From: Mucilaginibacter sp. OK283
GTDB taxonomy: Bacteria; Bacteroidota; Bacteroidia; Sphingobacteriales; Sphingobacteriaceae
Length of the DNA stretch: 64,000 nt
Direction: 5' to 3'
Assembly: GCF_900110415.1 (NCBI RefSeq)
Contig: NZ_FODR01000002.1
Span: forward strand, 558,001-622,000
Positions 53,436 to 62,841 of this stretch are shown piece by piece. The translations under genes were made by a program, and so were the position numbers. Position 1 is the first letter of the stretch; each line of letters starts with the position of its first letter. Below the pieces are notes generated by a model. It did no database searches. It saw only the letters and a list, made by a program, of their open reading frames with translations, and was not told where the DNA came from.

Positions 53436-54656
53436 ATGATCCGTAAAGCCATTACCATCCTAAGTTTATCACTCGTTGTAATTACTGCGTGTAAGAAAAT
53501 TGACAGCAAACCCGACAACGGTAAAGATCTTGTATTGACCACTACAGAGCAGCAAAAAGTTGCTGCGGATAATGCTTTTACCCTTAAATTATTTAAGGCT
53601 GCTTTAAATATTAACGGCAATGATAACCTTTTTATATCTCCTTTAAGCGTGAGCATGGCCATAGGTATGACCAGTAACGGCGCAGCTGGTCAAACCCTGC
53701 ATGATATCCGCAACACTATGGATTTTAACAATTTTACGGAAGACCAAGTAAATAGTTATTACCACAAAATGATAACCGAGCTGCCGCAACTCGACTCAAA
53801 AACCACATTGAAATTTGCCAACTCCATTTGGTATGCCAATAACTTTACCCCGGTGCCTGCATTTTTGCAAACAAATTCTGCTAATTACAACGCCAGGATA
53901 GAGTCTGTCGATTTTAAGAATGCAGGCACAAAAGATATTATCAATAATTGGGTAAGTAACGCCACCGACGGTAAGATAGCTAAGATTATAGACGATTCGA
54001 CTGACGGTGCAATAATGTACCTCATTAATGCCATCTATTTTAAAAGCAGCTGGGCAAATAAATTTGATGCTGCTAAAACTCAGAAAGGTACTTTCTACCT
54101 GCCTTCAGGCGGTACAATGCAGGCCAATTTTATGAATCTAACATATACTCCGTTAAATATTAGTATTGCCAGTGATGCCCGGGTGCTGGAGTTGCCCTAT
54201 AACAATAATAAGTTCAGTATGGTGATATTAACACCGGCGGGTAAATCGGTGCAGGAATATGCCGCCGGCCTCGATTCGGCCAAATGGCAAAGCCTGATGG
54301 CTGGTTTATCGAAAAGCTATGTTGATGTTAGCATGCCCAAATTTAAGTTTAGTTATGATACAGAATTAAAAGGTGTTTTATCAACGCTGGGTATGGCCAA
54401 TGCATTTAGCGACCTTGCCGATTTTACCCGGATAAATGCCGCCGGTGGCCTCACCATTACCGAAGTAAAGCATAAAGCTTATATTGAAGTAGATGAAGAA
54501 GGCACAACTGCTGCTGCCGTAACTTCGGTAACCGTTGGTCCTACTGCTGTTTTGTCCTACAATTTTAAATTAGATCATCCCTTTATTTTTGCTATCCGCG
54601 AAATGAAAACCGGACTGGTATTGTTTGCGGGGGTGGTGAATGATCCAACAAAATAG
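53436..54656 (+). CDS. Serpin (lipoprotein serine protease inhibitor)
   Basis: 406 residues with lipobox SLVVITAC (Cys ~19). The serpin core includes NLFISPLSVSMAIGMTSNGA, KFANSIWYAN, INAIYFKSSWANKFD, KHKAYIEVDEEGTTAAAVT and HPFIFAIREMKTGLVLFAG. The hinge (EEGTTAAAVT) has the small residues needed for loop insertion, so it should be inhibitory. By counting from the hinge, P1 falls at about the Thr or Ala of GPTAV, which suggests an elastase-like or other small-residue-specific target. Probably anchored in the outer membrane. Next to an M1 aminopeptidase, but convergent. Confidence 0.93.
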   Translation: MIRKAITILSLSLVVITACKKIDSKPDNGKDLVLTTTEQQKVAADNAFTLKLFKAALNINGNDNLFISPLSVSMAIGMTSNGAAGQTLHDIRNTMDFNNFTEDQVNSYYHKMITELPQLDSKTTLKFANSIWYANNFTPVPAFLQTNSANYNARIESVDFKNAGTKDIINNWVSNATDGKIAKIIDDSTDGAIMYLINAIYFKSSWANKFDAAKTQKGTFYLPSGGTMQANFMNLTYTPLNISIASDARVLELPYNNNKFSMVILTPAGKSVQEYAAGLDSAKWQSLMAGLSKSYVDVSMPKFKFSYDTELKGVLSTLGMANAFSDLADFTRINAAGGLTITEVKHKAYIEVDEEGTTAAAVTSVTVGPTAVLSYNFKLDHPFIFAIREMKTGLVLFAGVVNDPTK

Positions 54657-54659
54657 TGT

Positions 54660-54751
54660 AGTGTTAGGTCATAAGCACCCAGTCATAAGTCCTAAGTCAA
54701 AAGAAGAAGGAATTCAACTTTTGACTCAGGACTTAGTACTATTAACTTAAA
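54660..54751. repeat. Heptamer-word inverted repeat (AAGTCnn)
   Basis: ggtcataagcacccagtcat and aagtcctaagtcaaaag (54667-54703) pair with cttttgactcaggacttagt (54718 on). It follows the serpin stop codon and lies between convergent genes. Confidence 0.75.
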
Positions 54752-54776
54752 AGTATCTAAAACACAGTATAACTAA

Positions 54777-57245
54777 TTACTTTGCCTTATTAATTTCGGC
54801 AATTGCATCATCAATTGCGCTTGCCGATGCTGTATCGTTTAACCCGGCCCTTTGTGTTTTTAACTTGGTTAATACAGCTATAATTTGAGGGCCAACGTAC
54901 TTTTTAAATTCAACGCCCAGTTTTTTTATCTCGGTAATCCCCTGCAGTGCATGTTCCTGGCTTTTTATCCTGCCTATGTAAGCAGCAAATTTGTCGGTAA
55001 GCTTATACCGTGATTCCTGGAAACGACTCATATAAAACGTGAATATATAGTCCCATTTGTCGTCCCCGGCATTTGCTGTATAAACGGTGAACAGGGCGTT
55101 GGTTAAATCTCCTTCATTATCTTTTTCATACAGTGGTGCCAACGTCATAGCCTCGGTGGGGTTTATCTGGTTTATCGCCCACAAAGCGGCACCCTGTACG
55201 GTGTACGACTGGCTTTTTAAAGCTTGCTTTAATAGTTCAAGCTCGGTGGGTTTTCTATATTTCCCCAAAAGCACAATGGCTTGTGCCTGTGCCAACGGGT
55301 TGTCGTCTTTTTGGGCAATGTCAGCAATCAATGGGTACGCCGCAGTGCGGATGGTATCGTTGTCCATGTTTAAAGCCCGCAGGGCTTTAAGGCGTAAACC
55401 AAAGTATTTGTCTTTTAACGCACCGAGTAATATCTTTTGGCCTAACGGCGTTTTTTGCGACGATGTTGCCGCTTCAATAGCCTCGTAACGATCAAGATAT
55501 AAAGGAGCCAGTTGGTATTGAAATGCATAGTCTTCTATAGTCTTATGATCGGTTTTTTTGGCAAGCAACAGCTTGTCGCCATCAACGTTTACCAGGTCGG
55601 GTTTTAACGGTAGGGTGAAAGTTAAGGTATCTGCCTTACTGCGCATCCAAACCTGGTGACGTTCTTTTTTGCCAGCTACGTAAATATCTACCGCAAACGG
55701 AAATGTGAAAATTTGCCCGCTTTGGGTTTGTTGCAGGTATATGCTTTGTTTTTTACTGGTTTCATCCCAACTATAGCTAATGTTTAGTTCGGGATGCCCG
55801 GCGCCGTAATACCATTGGTTAAAAAACCAGTTCAAATCAAGGCCGCTGGCCTCCTCCATAGCCAGTCGAAGTTGTTGGGCTTCTGCACTTTTAAATGCAT
55901 TTGTTGTCAGGTAAATATTCAGTCCCTTGTAAAAAGCATCGTTCCCTAAGTGATGGCGCAACATATTCAGTATACGGCCGCCTTTTTGGTAGGTAACCCC
56001 ATCAAATACATCCTGGCTATCGTGATAATAAAAACGCACCAGGTTTTTTGTGGCATTTTGCGGGCTGCCCAGGTAGCCCTGTAAACCCTCCTGGATATGT
56101 TCGTCGGCAGCATCCTGTCCGTAGCGATGTTCGGCCCAAAGTATTTCGCCCAGGTCGGCAAATGATTCATTGAGGGTGAGGTTGCTCCAGCTTTCGGTAG
56201 TTACATAATCGCCAAACCATTGGTGAAACAGTTCGTGGATGCTGCCAAAATCGTTATGAATCCGGTCAACCAGTTCGCGCCTGGTAGCCTGGGCACCTTC
56301 GCCGGTCACCATTGCCGTTGTGTTTTCCATAGCTCCGCTTACATAATCACGAACGGTAATTTGCGCGTATTTATTCCAGGGATAATCCACCCCGGTAATT
56401 TTCGAAAAAAAGCTCATGGCATCCGGTGTAAAACCAAATATATCTTTTGCGTAAGGCGCATACTTGGGCTCAACATAGTAGCTTACCTCTTTGCCGTGCC
56501 AACTGTCTTTGTAAATCGCGAAATCGCCCACGGCCATCATAAACAGGTAAGGCGCATTGGGCCATTCCATTTTCCAGGTATCGGTGCGGGTTTTGTCGGC
56601 GTTGATTTTTTGTGATGCAAGCCTGCCATTGGATAGGGTGACATATTTTGCGGGAACGGTCATGGCTATTTCGCTGGTTGTTTTTTGATTGGGTTTATCA
56701 ATGGTAGGGAACCAGACCGATGAGCTTTCCGGCTCGCCTTCTGTCCATACTTGGGTTGGCTTATTTTTTTCTGTTCCATCGGGGTTAATAAAGTACAGGC
56801 CTTTCCCGTGTTTACGCGAGGTTTTTAACTCGTTTGGTTTAGCGGTGTAGTCTATGAATAGCGTGTAGCTTTCGTTGTTATGGTAAACCCTATCTAATTT
56901 AATGGCAACGGTAAGGCTGTCGTAACTAAATTTAAGAGGATAGTTTTTGCCATTTTTTGCAACCGAAATATTCTTCAAATCCATCCCCTTGACATCCAGC
57001 CTTAATGTATCGGTTGGGTAAAAGTGAGGTTTTAGCGTAAGCCACTCTTTACCGTATAGGTAGCGTTTTTTATAATCAAAACTTACAGCCAGTTTGGTAT
57101 GTACCAGATCATTGATCTTAGCCGGCGTTTCCTGGTAAGTAGTTGCGATTGGGTTTGCAGACTTTTCCTGGGCAAATACCTGGTTAAAAGCGCCAACGTT
57201 AGCCAAACCGGCGCAAAACAGCAAGGTTACAAAAAGCTTTTTCAT
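54777..57245 (-). CDS. M1-family aminopeptidase
   Basis: About 822 residues from the ATG at 57245 (MKKLFVTLLFCAGLANVGAF), with a signal peptide. The zinc peptidase domain has the exopeptidase motif SGAMENTTAM, HELFHQWFGDY with the HExxH-type zinc site, and NESFADLGEILWAEHR with the third ligand. N-terminal beta domain about 30-220; C-terminal helical HEAT-like domain about 590-820. Secreted, removing N-terminal residues from peptides. Upstream are a -7 box and a 14-bp direct repeat. Confidence 0.94.
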   Translation of the reverse strand: MKKLFVTLLFCAGLANVGAFNQVFAQEKSANPIATTYQETPAKINDLVHTKLAVSFDYKKRYLYGKEWLTLKPHFYPTDTLRLDVKGMDLKNISVAKNGKNYPLKFSYDSLTVAIKLDRVYHNNESYTLFIDYTAKPNELKTSRKHGKGLYFINPDGTEKNKPTQVWTEGEPESSSVWFPTIDKPNQKTTSEIAMTVPAKYVTLSNGRLASQKINADKTRTDTWKMEWPNAPYLFMMAVGDFAIYKDSWHGKEVSYYVEPKYAPYAKDIFGFTPDAMSFFSKITGVDYPWNKYAQITVRDYVSGAMENTTAMVTGEGAQATRRELVDRIHNDFGSIHELFHQWFGDYVTTESWSNLTLNESFADLGEILWAEHRYGQDAADEHIQEGLQGYLGSPQNATKNLVRFYYHDSQDVFDGVTYQKGGRILNMLRHHLGNDAFYKGLNIYLTTNAFKSAEAQQLRLAMEEASGLDLNWFFNQWYYGAGHPELNISYSWDETSKKQSIYLQQTQSGQIFTFPFAVDIYVAGKKERHQVWMRSKADTLTFTLPLKPDLVNVDGDKLLLAKKTDHKTIEDYAFQYQLAPLYLDRYEAIEAATSSQKTPLGQKILLGALKDKYFGLRLKALRALNMDNDTIRTAAYPLIADIAQKDDNPLAQAQAIVLLGKYRKPTELELLKQALKSQSYTVQGAALWAINQINPTEAMTLAPLYEKDNEGDLTNALFTVYTANAGDDKWDYIFTFYMSRFQESRYKLTDKFAAYIGRIKSQEHALQGITEIKKLGVEFKKYVGPQIIAVLTKLKTQRAGLNDTASASAIDDAIAEINKAK

Positions 57246-57266
57246 ATTCATTCGATTTGATACGAA

Positions 57267-57274
57267 CAAATATA
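57267..57274 (-). promoter_or_regulatory. Bacteroidota -7 box for M1 aminopeptidase
   Basis: Minus strand reads TATATTTG, matching TAnnTTTG, 22 bp upstream of the start at 57245. Confidence 0.5.
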
Positions 57275-57283
57275 TGATATTGT

Positions 57284-57314
57284 ATAGTACTATTTATAAC
57301 ATAGTACTATTTAT
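57284..57314. promoter_or_regulatory. Candidate operator: exact 14-bp direct repeat
   Basis: ATAGTACTATTTAT occurs at 57284-57297 and 57301-57314, each holding the palindrome ATAGTACTAT. It lies directly upstream of the -7 box of the M1 aminopeptidase, over the expected -33 region, and in the divergent intergenic space with the rhomboid gene. Confidence 0.5.
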
Positions 57315-57408
57315 TTATATAGATGCTCAATTAAAAAATCGAAGAAATGTTGTGGAATCGAATACTTAATATATTTTAGTGCTTTATTAAACAAGTGTCG
57401 CCAACCAG

Positions 57409-59265
57409 TTGCCTAAACCAATGAAAAGTTTTAGTATAAAATTTAAATCAATATTTCTTCCCTTCATCATTATTGCGGTGTGTACTGTATGTGGCTACAC
57501 CTTTATAAACTGGTTACTTATTATCAAACTTCATCTTTTTGAAGTTGACGAAGATTGGCTAAATTTTTTTATGCCTGGCGCACTGTCAATTATCCCGGTA
57601 TTTATTTTTTTGCGACCAAGGTTAAAACTACTTAAATTCAAAAAGAAGGGCGACCCGTTAGGAGCAATGATTATGCTTCTATGGGTAACGGTAGCAGTAC
57701 CTACTCTTCTTGCGCAAGCTTATCTTGAGGTTGCATCCGGAACTTTAACCACACTTGATCGTATCAGCCAGATCAACCAGTTCCCTCAAAGCAGGTATTA
57801 TAAAGTACGGCATTTTTATATCGATACCAGCCGGGCCGGCGTTAAAACCACATTTGAAGTAAGCGGAAAGTATAACGAGAACTTTGACATGGGGATTTAT
57901 ACTGCAAGCCCCGTTTTTGATGAAAAGCCTGCAGGTCCCGTCCGTCGGCCGATGAACTTGCCTGACAGTATTAAACGTGCGCTCATAGTGGTAAACGGAC
58001 AAAAGCTGGCCGTGGATAACTTAGCCTACTTAGATCCAGCTAATATCAAAAGTATCGACATAATTAAAAGTAAAGCTGCTATAGCCCTGTTTGGTAAGGA
58101 AGCTGAACAGGGTGCTATGCTGATTAAAACTAAAAAGCCCGTTAATTTAAATACGATGGGTTTGCAAGCTTATCAAACGCCGCAAAAACCAATTGCCTGG
58201 ATTACGCTCAGATTCAGCAAAACGATTAGCAATAAGTTGGAGCCAAATGAAAAGGAAGAACGGTTTAAGGTTTTTGCCCGGGAAAGCCAACAGGAGTTTA
58301 ATGCCAAAAAATTAGATGATTTTGTTTACCTGGACAGGATAGGATTAAGCAAAGAAGAAAAAAACTATGCTGCGGCTGTAAAATCGAGGGATAGCATTAC
58401 TGCCAATCCTATTATTCTTAAACCCGTTAACGAACCATTTGAAGCAAGGCTGGGCCAAAAGCTGCCATGGGTGTTTGGATCATTTGGAATCGGGACCTGC
58501 GTGTTCCTGATAGCTTTGTTGTTTATACCATTAAAGGAGTTTGTAAATGTAGATTTTAAAGAAGCCCCGGAAGAACCAGCCTCAGGCTGGGAGGATTTCA
58601 GGAATATATTTTTTCCTCGCAAAGGTTACTACTTCACCCCAATTATTATCGACCTTAATTTGCTGATCTACATTATTATGGTATGCTGTGGTCTTGGTTT
58701 TATTAGTTTTGACGGCAACGATTTGTTAAAATGGGGAGCAAACTTTAGACCCGCTGTTCAAAATGGCGAGTACTGGCGATTGCTGACGAGCGTGTTTTTA
58801 CATGGTGGCCTGATGCATATTTTGTTTAATATGTACGGGTTAATGTTTGTAGGGATTTTCCTGGAGCCACTAATGGGGAGTACGAGATACTTAATTGCTT
58901 ATCTGTTTACAGGGATTTTAGCCAGCCTGGCAAGTGTTTGGTGGCATCCGGCCACTATAGGGGTTGGCGCGTCAGGTGCAATATTTGGCATGTACGGCAT
59001 ATTTTTGGCCCTCCTTACCACAAACCTGTTCCCCCACGACTTTAAAAAATCATTCCTGGTAAGTACAGGTATTTTTGTTGGGTATAACCTATTGTTTGGT
59101 TTAACAGGCGGGATAGATAACGCCGCGCATATTGGAGGACTCATCAGCGGCCTGCTTATTGGTTATGCTTTATATCCCTCACTAAAAAAGCGTGCCCGCG
59201 AAATAGATGCCGAAGCAGAAACGCAAGAGTTACTTGAGGAGTTAACGGGCAAAACGGAAGAGTAA
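57409..59265 (+). CDS. Rhomboid intramembrane protease with plug-like domain
   Basis: 618 residues. The N-terminal part has helices at about 15-35 and 42-62 and another at ~78-95. A soluble middle domain (about 115-330) includes SIKRALIVVNGQKLAVDNLA, NIKSIDIIKSKAAIALFGKE and AEQGAMLIKTKKP, strongly like a TonB-receptor plug motif. A helix at ~350-372 follows, then a rhomboid domain (about 400-600): WRLLTSVFLHGGLMHILFNM, GVGASGAIFGMYG with the catalytic Ser and NAAHIGGLISG with the catalytic His. It cleaves membrane proteins within the bilayer; substrate unknown. Confidence 0.9.
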   Translation: MPKPMKSFSIKFKSIFLPFIIIAVCTVCGYTFINWLLIIKLHLFEVDEDWLNFFMPGALSIIPVFIFLRPRLKLLKFKKKGDPLGAMIMLLWVTVAVPTLLAQAYLEVASGTLTTLDRISQINQFPQSRYYKVRHFYIDTSRAGVKTTFEVSGKYNENFDMGIYTASPVFDEKPAGPVRRPMNLPDSIKRALIVVNGQKLAVDNLAYLDPANIKSIDIIKSKAAIALFGKEAEQGAMLIKTKKPVNLNTMGLQAYQTPQKPIAWITLRFSKTISNKLEPNEKEERFKVFARESQQEFNAKKLDDFVYLDRIGLSKEEKNYAAAVKSRDSITANPIILKPVNEPFEARLGQKLPWVFGSFGIGTCVFLIALLFIPLKEFVNVDFKEAPEEPASGWEDFRNIFFPRKGYYFTPIIIDLNLLIYIIMVCCGLGFISFDGNDLLKWGANFRPAVQNGEYWRLLTSVFLHGGLMHILFNMYGLMFVGIFLEPLMGSTRYLIAYLFTGILASLASVWWHPATIGVGASGAIFGMYGIFLALLTTNLFPHDFKKSFLVSTGIFVGYNLLFGLTGGIDNAAHIGGLISGLLIGYALYPSLKKRAREIDAEAETQELLEELTGKTEE

Positions 59266-59269
59266 TCAA

Positions 59270-59300
59270 AACTTACGAAGTTTTTAAAACTTCGTAAGTT
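59270..59300. terminator. ACTTACGAAGTTTT palindrome after the rhomboid gene
   Basis: AACTTACGAAGTTTT and AAAACTTCGTAAGTT form a near-perfect 31-bp palindrome between convergent genes. Same family as 39133-39165. Confidence 0.75.
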
Positions 59301-59313
59301 ATAGATATCAACG

Positions 59314-60735
59314 TTATTTAGCCGCAAACAACGTCCACGGATAGGCTTTCATATTCCGTAAATATTTGGCCTGGTAGTTATATTCGGGATGCTGCTTCAG
59401 AAACGGTGCTGCCAGGAAATCATCGCCGCTTGGATGGCCCATGTGTGCCCACAGCTGGAGTTTGCTAACCATATCGGCAGTGGCAACTTTGCCTTGTACG
59501 GCGCCCATGGGGTAGTAGGGGCCTTCGCTCCACTCGGGGCAGCCTTTAGGGTCTTTATCAATATGGCCATCAATAACGCAGCGGTTTAGCGCGGTTTTAT
59601 TGTTAAGCGCATCAAAGGTATCGCCTTCAATTGTTTTACCGTTATCGGCATCAAGTTTGCCTTTGTAGTTAACACAAACCAGTTTTTCCATGCGCAGTTT
59701 GCGGGCGTTGGGCGAGTTGGTTTTATCATTTACATTAAATGTTGTTTCCTGTTTAATCAGGTTCGGGTCGGCAGGGAAGTTTGAGCCTATCATGGCGGTA
59801 TCTTTTGATCGCCATACTTTCATGGTTTTAAGGCCCAGCTCCAGTTTAGCCACCTCGTTGGTTTTGGTATCGCCAATGAGCCAGTCGTTAGCGTAACCGC
59901 CGTTGTTATCGGTAGTCATTATTTTTATCACATCATCAATACTGTTGCTGTATTGGGCGGCTTTGCGTGCGCGTACAAACTCGGGGGTGCGGGTGGTATC
60001 AAAACCTTTAAAGCCGGTAATGGTAGTTTCGGTTATCACAATGCCGCTGCTGGTTTCTACAAAATCGTCGCCGCTATGGATAAAGCCCGGCGCGGTATCC
60101 ATTAGTATATGATTGCCTTTTTCGGGTGCGATATCGGCAATTACATTCCAGCGTTCGCCCACAATATAATCCGTCCAGTTATTATGGCCTATCACTATTT
60201 TGCCATCTTTGGTATATTTTCCTGTAGCTATAAAGGCGCTGCAATTTCCCGGTGCTTTGTTATCGCCGCTGCCGGGTTTTACTTTATTCATCAAACCGGG
60301 CACATAATATTGGGCCAGTTCGATGTTGGCATTAAGTGCGGTAATATCCAGGGTATCGTATTTCAGGCCTTTGGCTTTCAAACCTTCGATTATGCCACGA
60401 ATCTCGTCCTGGTATTCTTTACCAATCTTGTTCCACATAAACCGGGCCGATGCCTTGCGGTAAAAAGCCCAGTCTTTTTTACTGGTATAGGGCAGGTAAT
60501 ACTGCATCACCTTTATTAAGGTATCTATTTCTTTAGATAGCAGGTAACCATGCTGATAGCCAATATCGGCAGGCGAACCCGCCAGGTGCACGTAAATCCA
60601 TCCGTTTTTGTCTTCGCGGGAGGCTTTGCCCATGCGGTCATGCGCTATAGTATTTTTTTCTGTGGGTTTTTGCTTGCAGGCAAATAATAGAGTGGTGATA
60701 AAGATGATAGAAAGCGTTTGAGCAAATTGTTTCAT
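59314..60735 (-). CDS. C45-type hydrolase / phospholipase B-like lipoprotein
   Basis: 473 residues from the ATG at 60735 (MKQFAQTLSIIFITTLLFAC), with a lipobox Cys at about 20. GWIYVHLAGSPADIGYQHGY is the typical start of the acyl-CoA:6-APA acyltransferase (C45)/phospholipase B-like fold, and APGNCSAFIATGKYT holds the candidate N-terminal nucleophile Cys exposed by self-cleavage. Later ITETTITGFKGFDTTRTPEF and NGGYANDWLIGD fit the Ntn fold. Likely an amidase or lipase acting outside the inner membrane. The upstream ATG at 60795 is less likely. Confidence 0.83.
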   Translation of the reverse strand: MKQFAQTLSIIFITTLLFACKQKPTEKNTIAHDRMGKASREDKNGWIYVHLAGSPADIGYQHGYLLSKEIDTLIKVMQYYLPYTSKKDWAFYRKASARFMWNKIGKEYQDEIRGIIEGLKAKGLKYDTLDITALNANIELAQYYVPGLMNKVKPGSGDNKAPGNCSAFIATGKYTKDGKIVIGHNNWTDYIVGERWNVIADIAPEKGNHILMDTAPGFIHSGDDFVETSSGIVITETTITGFKGFDTTRTPEFVRARKAAQYSNSIDDVIKIMTTDNNGGYANDWLIGDTKTNEVAKLELGLKTMKVWRSKDTAMIGSNFPADPNLIKQETTFNVNDKTNSPNARKLRMEKLVCVNYKGKLDADNGKTIEGDTFDALNNKTALNRCVIDGHIDKDPKGCPEWSEGPYYPMGAVQGKVATADMVSKLQLWAHMGHPSGDDFLAAPFLKQHPEYNYQAKYLRNMKAYPWTLFAAK

Positions 60736-61183
60736 CGTGTTTAACTGCTTAATTGTTAGATGGATGAATATAGGGAAAGAAAATGGGGATAGCAACAGAA
60801 CTTATTTTGCCAATGGGGAAATCGCTTTAAGTTAAGCAATTGACAGGATGCTCCAGAGGAGCAAAAGCTTTGTAGCATAAATGGATTAACGTTTTTGCGT
60901 GCCAGAGGTACGCCACCTAAGGTTCCGTACCTCTGGCACGGAGCTCCATCCCGGGTTTTTTACTACAAAGCTTTTCCCCCGCTGGGGGAGTAATTCCCTA
61001 ATAAAAAATCAGGCTCATGAAATTTTACGCCGTCAGTTAAACGGCCATTTTCCGGCACCCTGCATTGGCGTTTGGGAGATGGAAGTAACACCCCAATTAA
61101 ATCGCTTAACCTCCAGCTAAATACCCCGAAACCTTCCGTTAAAACAAGTATATAAAATTTATAAAAAAATAACTCACTAACTA
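60736..61183. other. Spacer with nested palindrome, upstream of ribosomal operon
   Basis: No gene; in particular no rpsJ. The outer arms AAAAGCTTTGTAG (60863-60875) and CTACAAAGCTTTT (60963-60975) enclose a second hairpin, GTGCCAGAGGTACG (60899-60912) with CGTACCTCTGGCAC (60926-60939). Confidence 0.8.
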
Positions 61184-61214
61184 TTTGATTATTACTGTAA
61201 AGTTTCTATCTTTG
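61184..61214 (+). promoter_or_regulatory. Canonical Bacteroidota promoter of the rplC operon
   Basis: TTTG at 61184-61187 and TATCTTTG at 61207-61214 with a 19-bp spacer fit the -33/-7 consensus very well. The ~70-nt leader contains a small hairpin (CGAAG...CTTCG at 61239-61256) before the rplC ATG. Confidence 0.85.
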
Positions 61215-61288
61215 CCGTCCCTTTCGGGGGGAATAATATGTCTTGAACGAAGCCCTACTGCTTCGATGGACACAAATAAATTAAAGAA

Positions 61289-61906
61289 ATGTCAGGAATT
61301 ATTGGTAAAAAAGTAGGAATGACCAGCATTTTCGACGAAACAGGGAAGAATATTCCTTGCACCGTAATCGAAGCTGGCCCTTGCGTGGTAACACAAGTTA
61401 AGTCTGTTGATACAGACGGATATGCAGCTGTACAGCTGGCATATGGCGACAAAAAGGAAAAAAACACCTCCGGTCCGTTAAAAGGACACTTCCAAAAAGC
61501 CGGTACAACTCCAAAGCGTAAGCTTGTTGAATTCAAAACTTTCGAGGACGAAAAATCATTAGGTGACACTGTTACCGTTGATATTTTTGCCGCGGGAGAT
61601 TTTGTTGATGTGGTTGGTACTTCAAAAGGTAAAGGATTTCAGGGTGTGGTAAAACGTCACGGTTTTGGTGGTGTGGGTATGCAAACTCACGGTCAGCACA
61701 ATCGTTTACGTGCGCCAGGTTCCTTAGGTGCGTCATCATGGCCATCGCGTGTATTTAAAGGCATGCGCATGGCAGGTCAAACCGGTAACGTTCGTGTTAA
61801 AACACAGAACTTACAAGTGATTAAGGTTTACGCTGAGCAAAACCTGTTGGTTGTTAAAGGTTCCATCCCCGGAGCTAAGGGTTCATTCGTAATAGTGGAT
61901 AAATAA
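61289..61906 (+). CDS. rplC: 50S ribosomal protein L3
   Basis: 205 residues: [20 protein letters not shown] at the N-terminus, the extended loop with [16 protein letters not shown] and [21 protein letters not shown]3 binds 23S rRNA and helps nucleate 50S assembly. It is the first gene after a strong promoter; in most S10 operons rpsJ precedes it, but here it does not. The next gene starts 1 bp after the stop. Confidence 0.98.
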   Translation: MSGIIGKKVGMTSIFDETGKNIPCTVIEAGPCVVTQVKSVDTDGYAAVQLAYGDKKEKNTSGPLKGHFQKAGTTPKRKLVEFKTFEDEKSLGDTVTVDIFAAGDFVDVVGTSKGKGFQGVVKRHGFGGVGMQTHGQHNRLRAPGSLGASSWPSRVFKGMRMAGQTGNVRVKTQNLQVIKVYAEQNLLVVKGSIPGAKGSFVIVDK

Positions 61907-61907
61907 G

Positions 61908-62540
61908 ATGGAAGTAAACGTATTAAACGTATCAGGTAAAGAAACAGGTGCCAAGGTGCAGCTTCCTGAGTCGGTATTCGGTATTGAGCCAAACGATCAC
62001 GCGATTTATCTTGATGTTAAGCAATTTTTAGCTAACCAACGTCAGGGTACACACAAATCAAAACAGCGTAACGAAATTGCAGGTTCAACCCGCAAATTAT
62101 ATAAACAAAAAGGTACAGGTGGTGCCCGTGCAGGTAGCGTTAAATCTCCATTATTTAATGGTGGTGGTCGCGTTTTCGGTCCGCAACCACGCGATTACAG
62201 CTTCAAATTAAACAAGAAGTTAAAATCACTGGCCCGTAAATCGGCTTTATCATACAAAGCAAAAGATAACAACATTTTAGTATTGGAAGATTTTAATTTT
62301 GATAGCATCAAAACTAAAAACTACATTAAAATGGAGGCCGACCTGAATGTTACTAATGACAAAACATTATTAGTAGTAGCAGGCGCCGAAAATAACAATG
62401 TGTATTTATCAAGCAGAAACCTGAAGAAAACGAAAGTAATTTCGGTTGAGCAGCTAAACACTTATGATGTGTTAAACGCTGGTAAACTGTTATTAACTAC
62501 AGGCGCTGTTAAAACTTTGGAGGAAGCATTAGCTAAGTAA
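61908..62540 (+). CDS. rplD: 50S ribosomal protein L4
   Basis: 210 residues: [39 protein letters not shown] and [20 protein letters not shown], the L4 loop that lines the exit tunnel. In E. coli L4 also represses its own operon; whether that applies here is unknown. Tightly packed with rplC and rplW. Confidence 0.98.
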   Translation: MEVNVLNVSGKETGAKVQLPESVFGIEPNDHAIYLDVKQFLANQRQGTHKSKQRNEIAGSTRKLYKQKGTGGARAGSVKSPLFNGGGRVFGPQPRDYSFKLNKKLKSLARKSALSYKAKDNNILVLEDFNFDSIKTKNYIKMEADLNVTNDKTLLVVAGAENNNVYLSSRNLKKTKVISVEQLNTYDVLNAGKLLLTTGAVKTLEEALAK

Positions 62541-62542
62541 TT

Positions 62543-62833
62543 ATGGAAATTTTAAAGAAACCCCTACTTACTGAAAAAGTAACTCAATTAACCGAGAAAC
62601 TTAACCGTTATGCTTTCAAAGTTGATCACAGAGCAAACAAAATTCAGATTAAAGGCGCCATTGAGGCAATGTACGGTGTTAACGTTAAGGCGGTAAACAC
62701 TATGAAATACGTCGGCAAACTTAAAACTCGCAATACTAAGGCAGGCGCCGTATCTGGCCGTGCTGCTACGTATAAAAAAGCGATCATTACTTTGAATGAC
62801 GGTCAAACAATTGATTTTTACAGCAATATATAA
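62543..62833 (+). CDS. rplW: 50S ribosomal protein L23
   Basis: 96 residues: [40 protein letters not shown] and [16 protein letters not shown]23 sits at the exit tunnel and docks trigger factor and SRP. Starts 2 bp after rplD. Confidence 0.97.
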   Translation: MEILKKPLLTEKVTQLTEKLNRYAFKVDHRANKIQIKGAIEAMYGVNVKAVNTMKYVGKLKTRNTKAGAVSGRAATYKKAIITLNDGQTIDFYSNI

Positions 62834-62841
62834 TTATAGAG

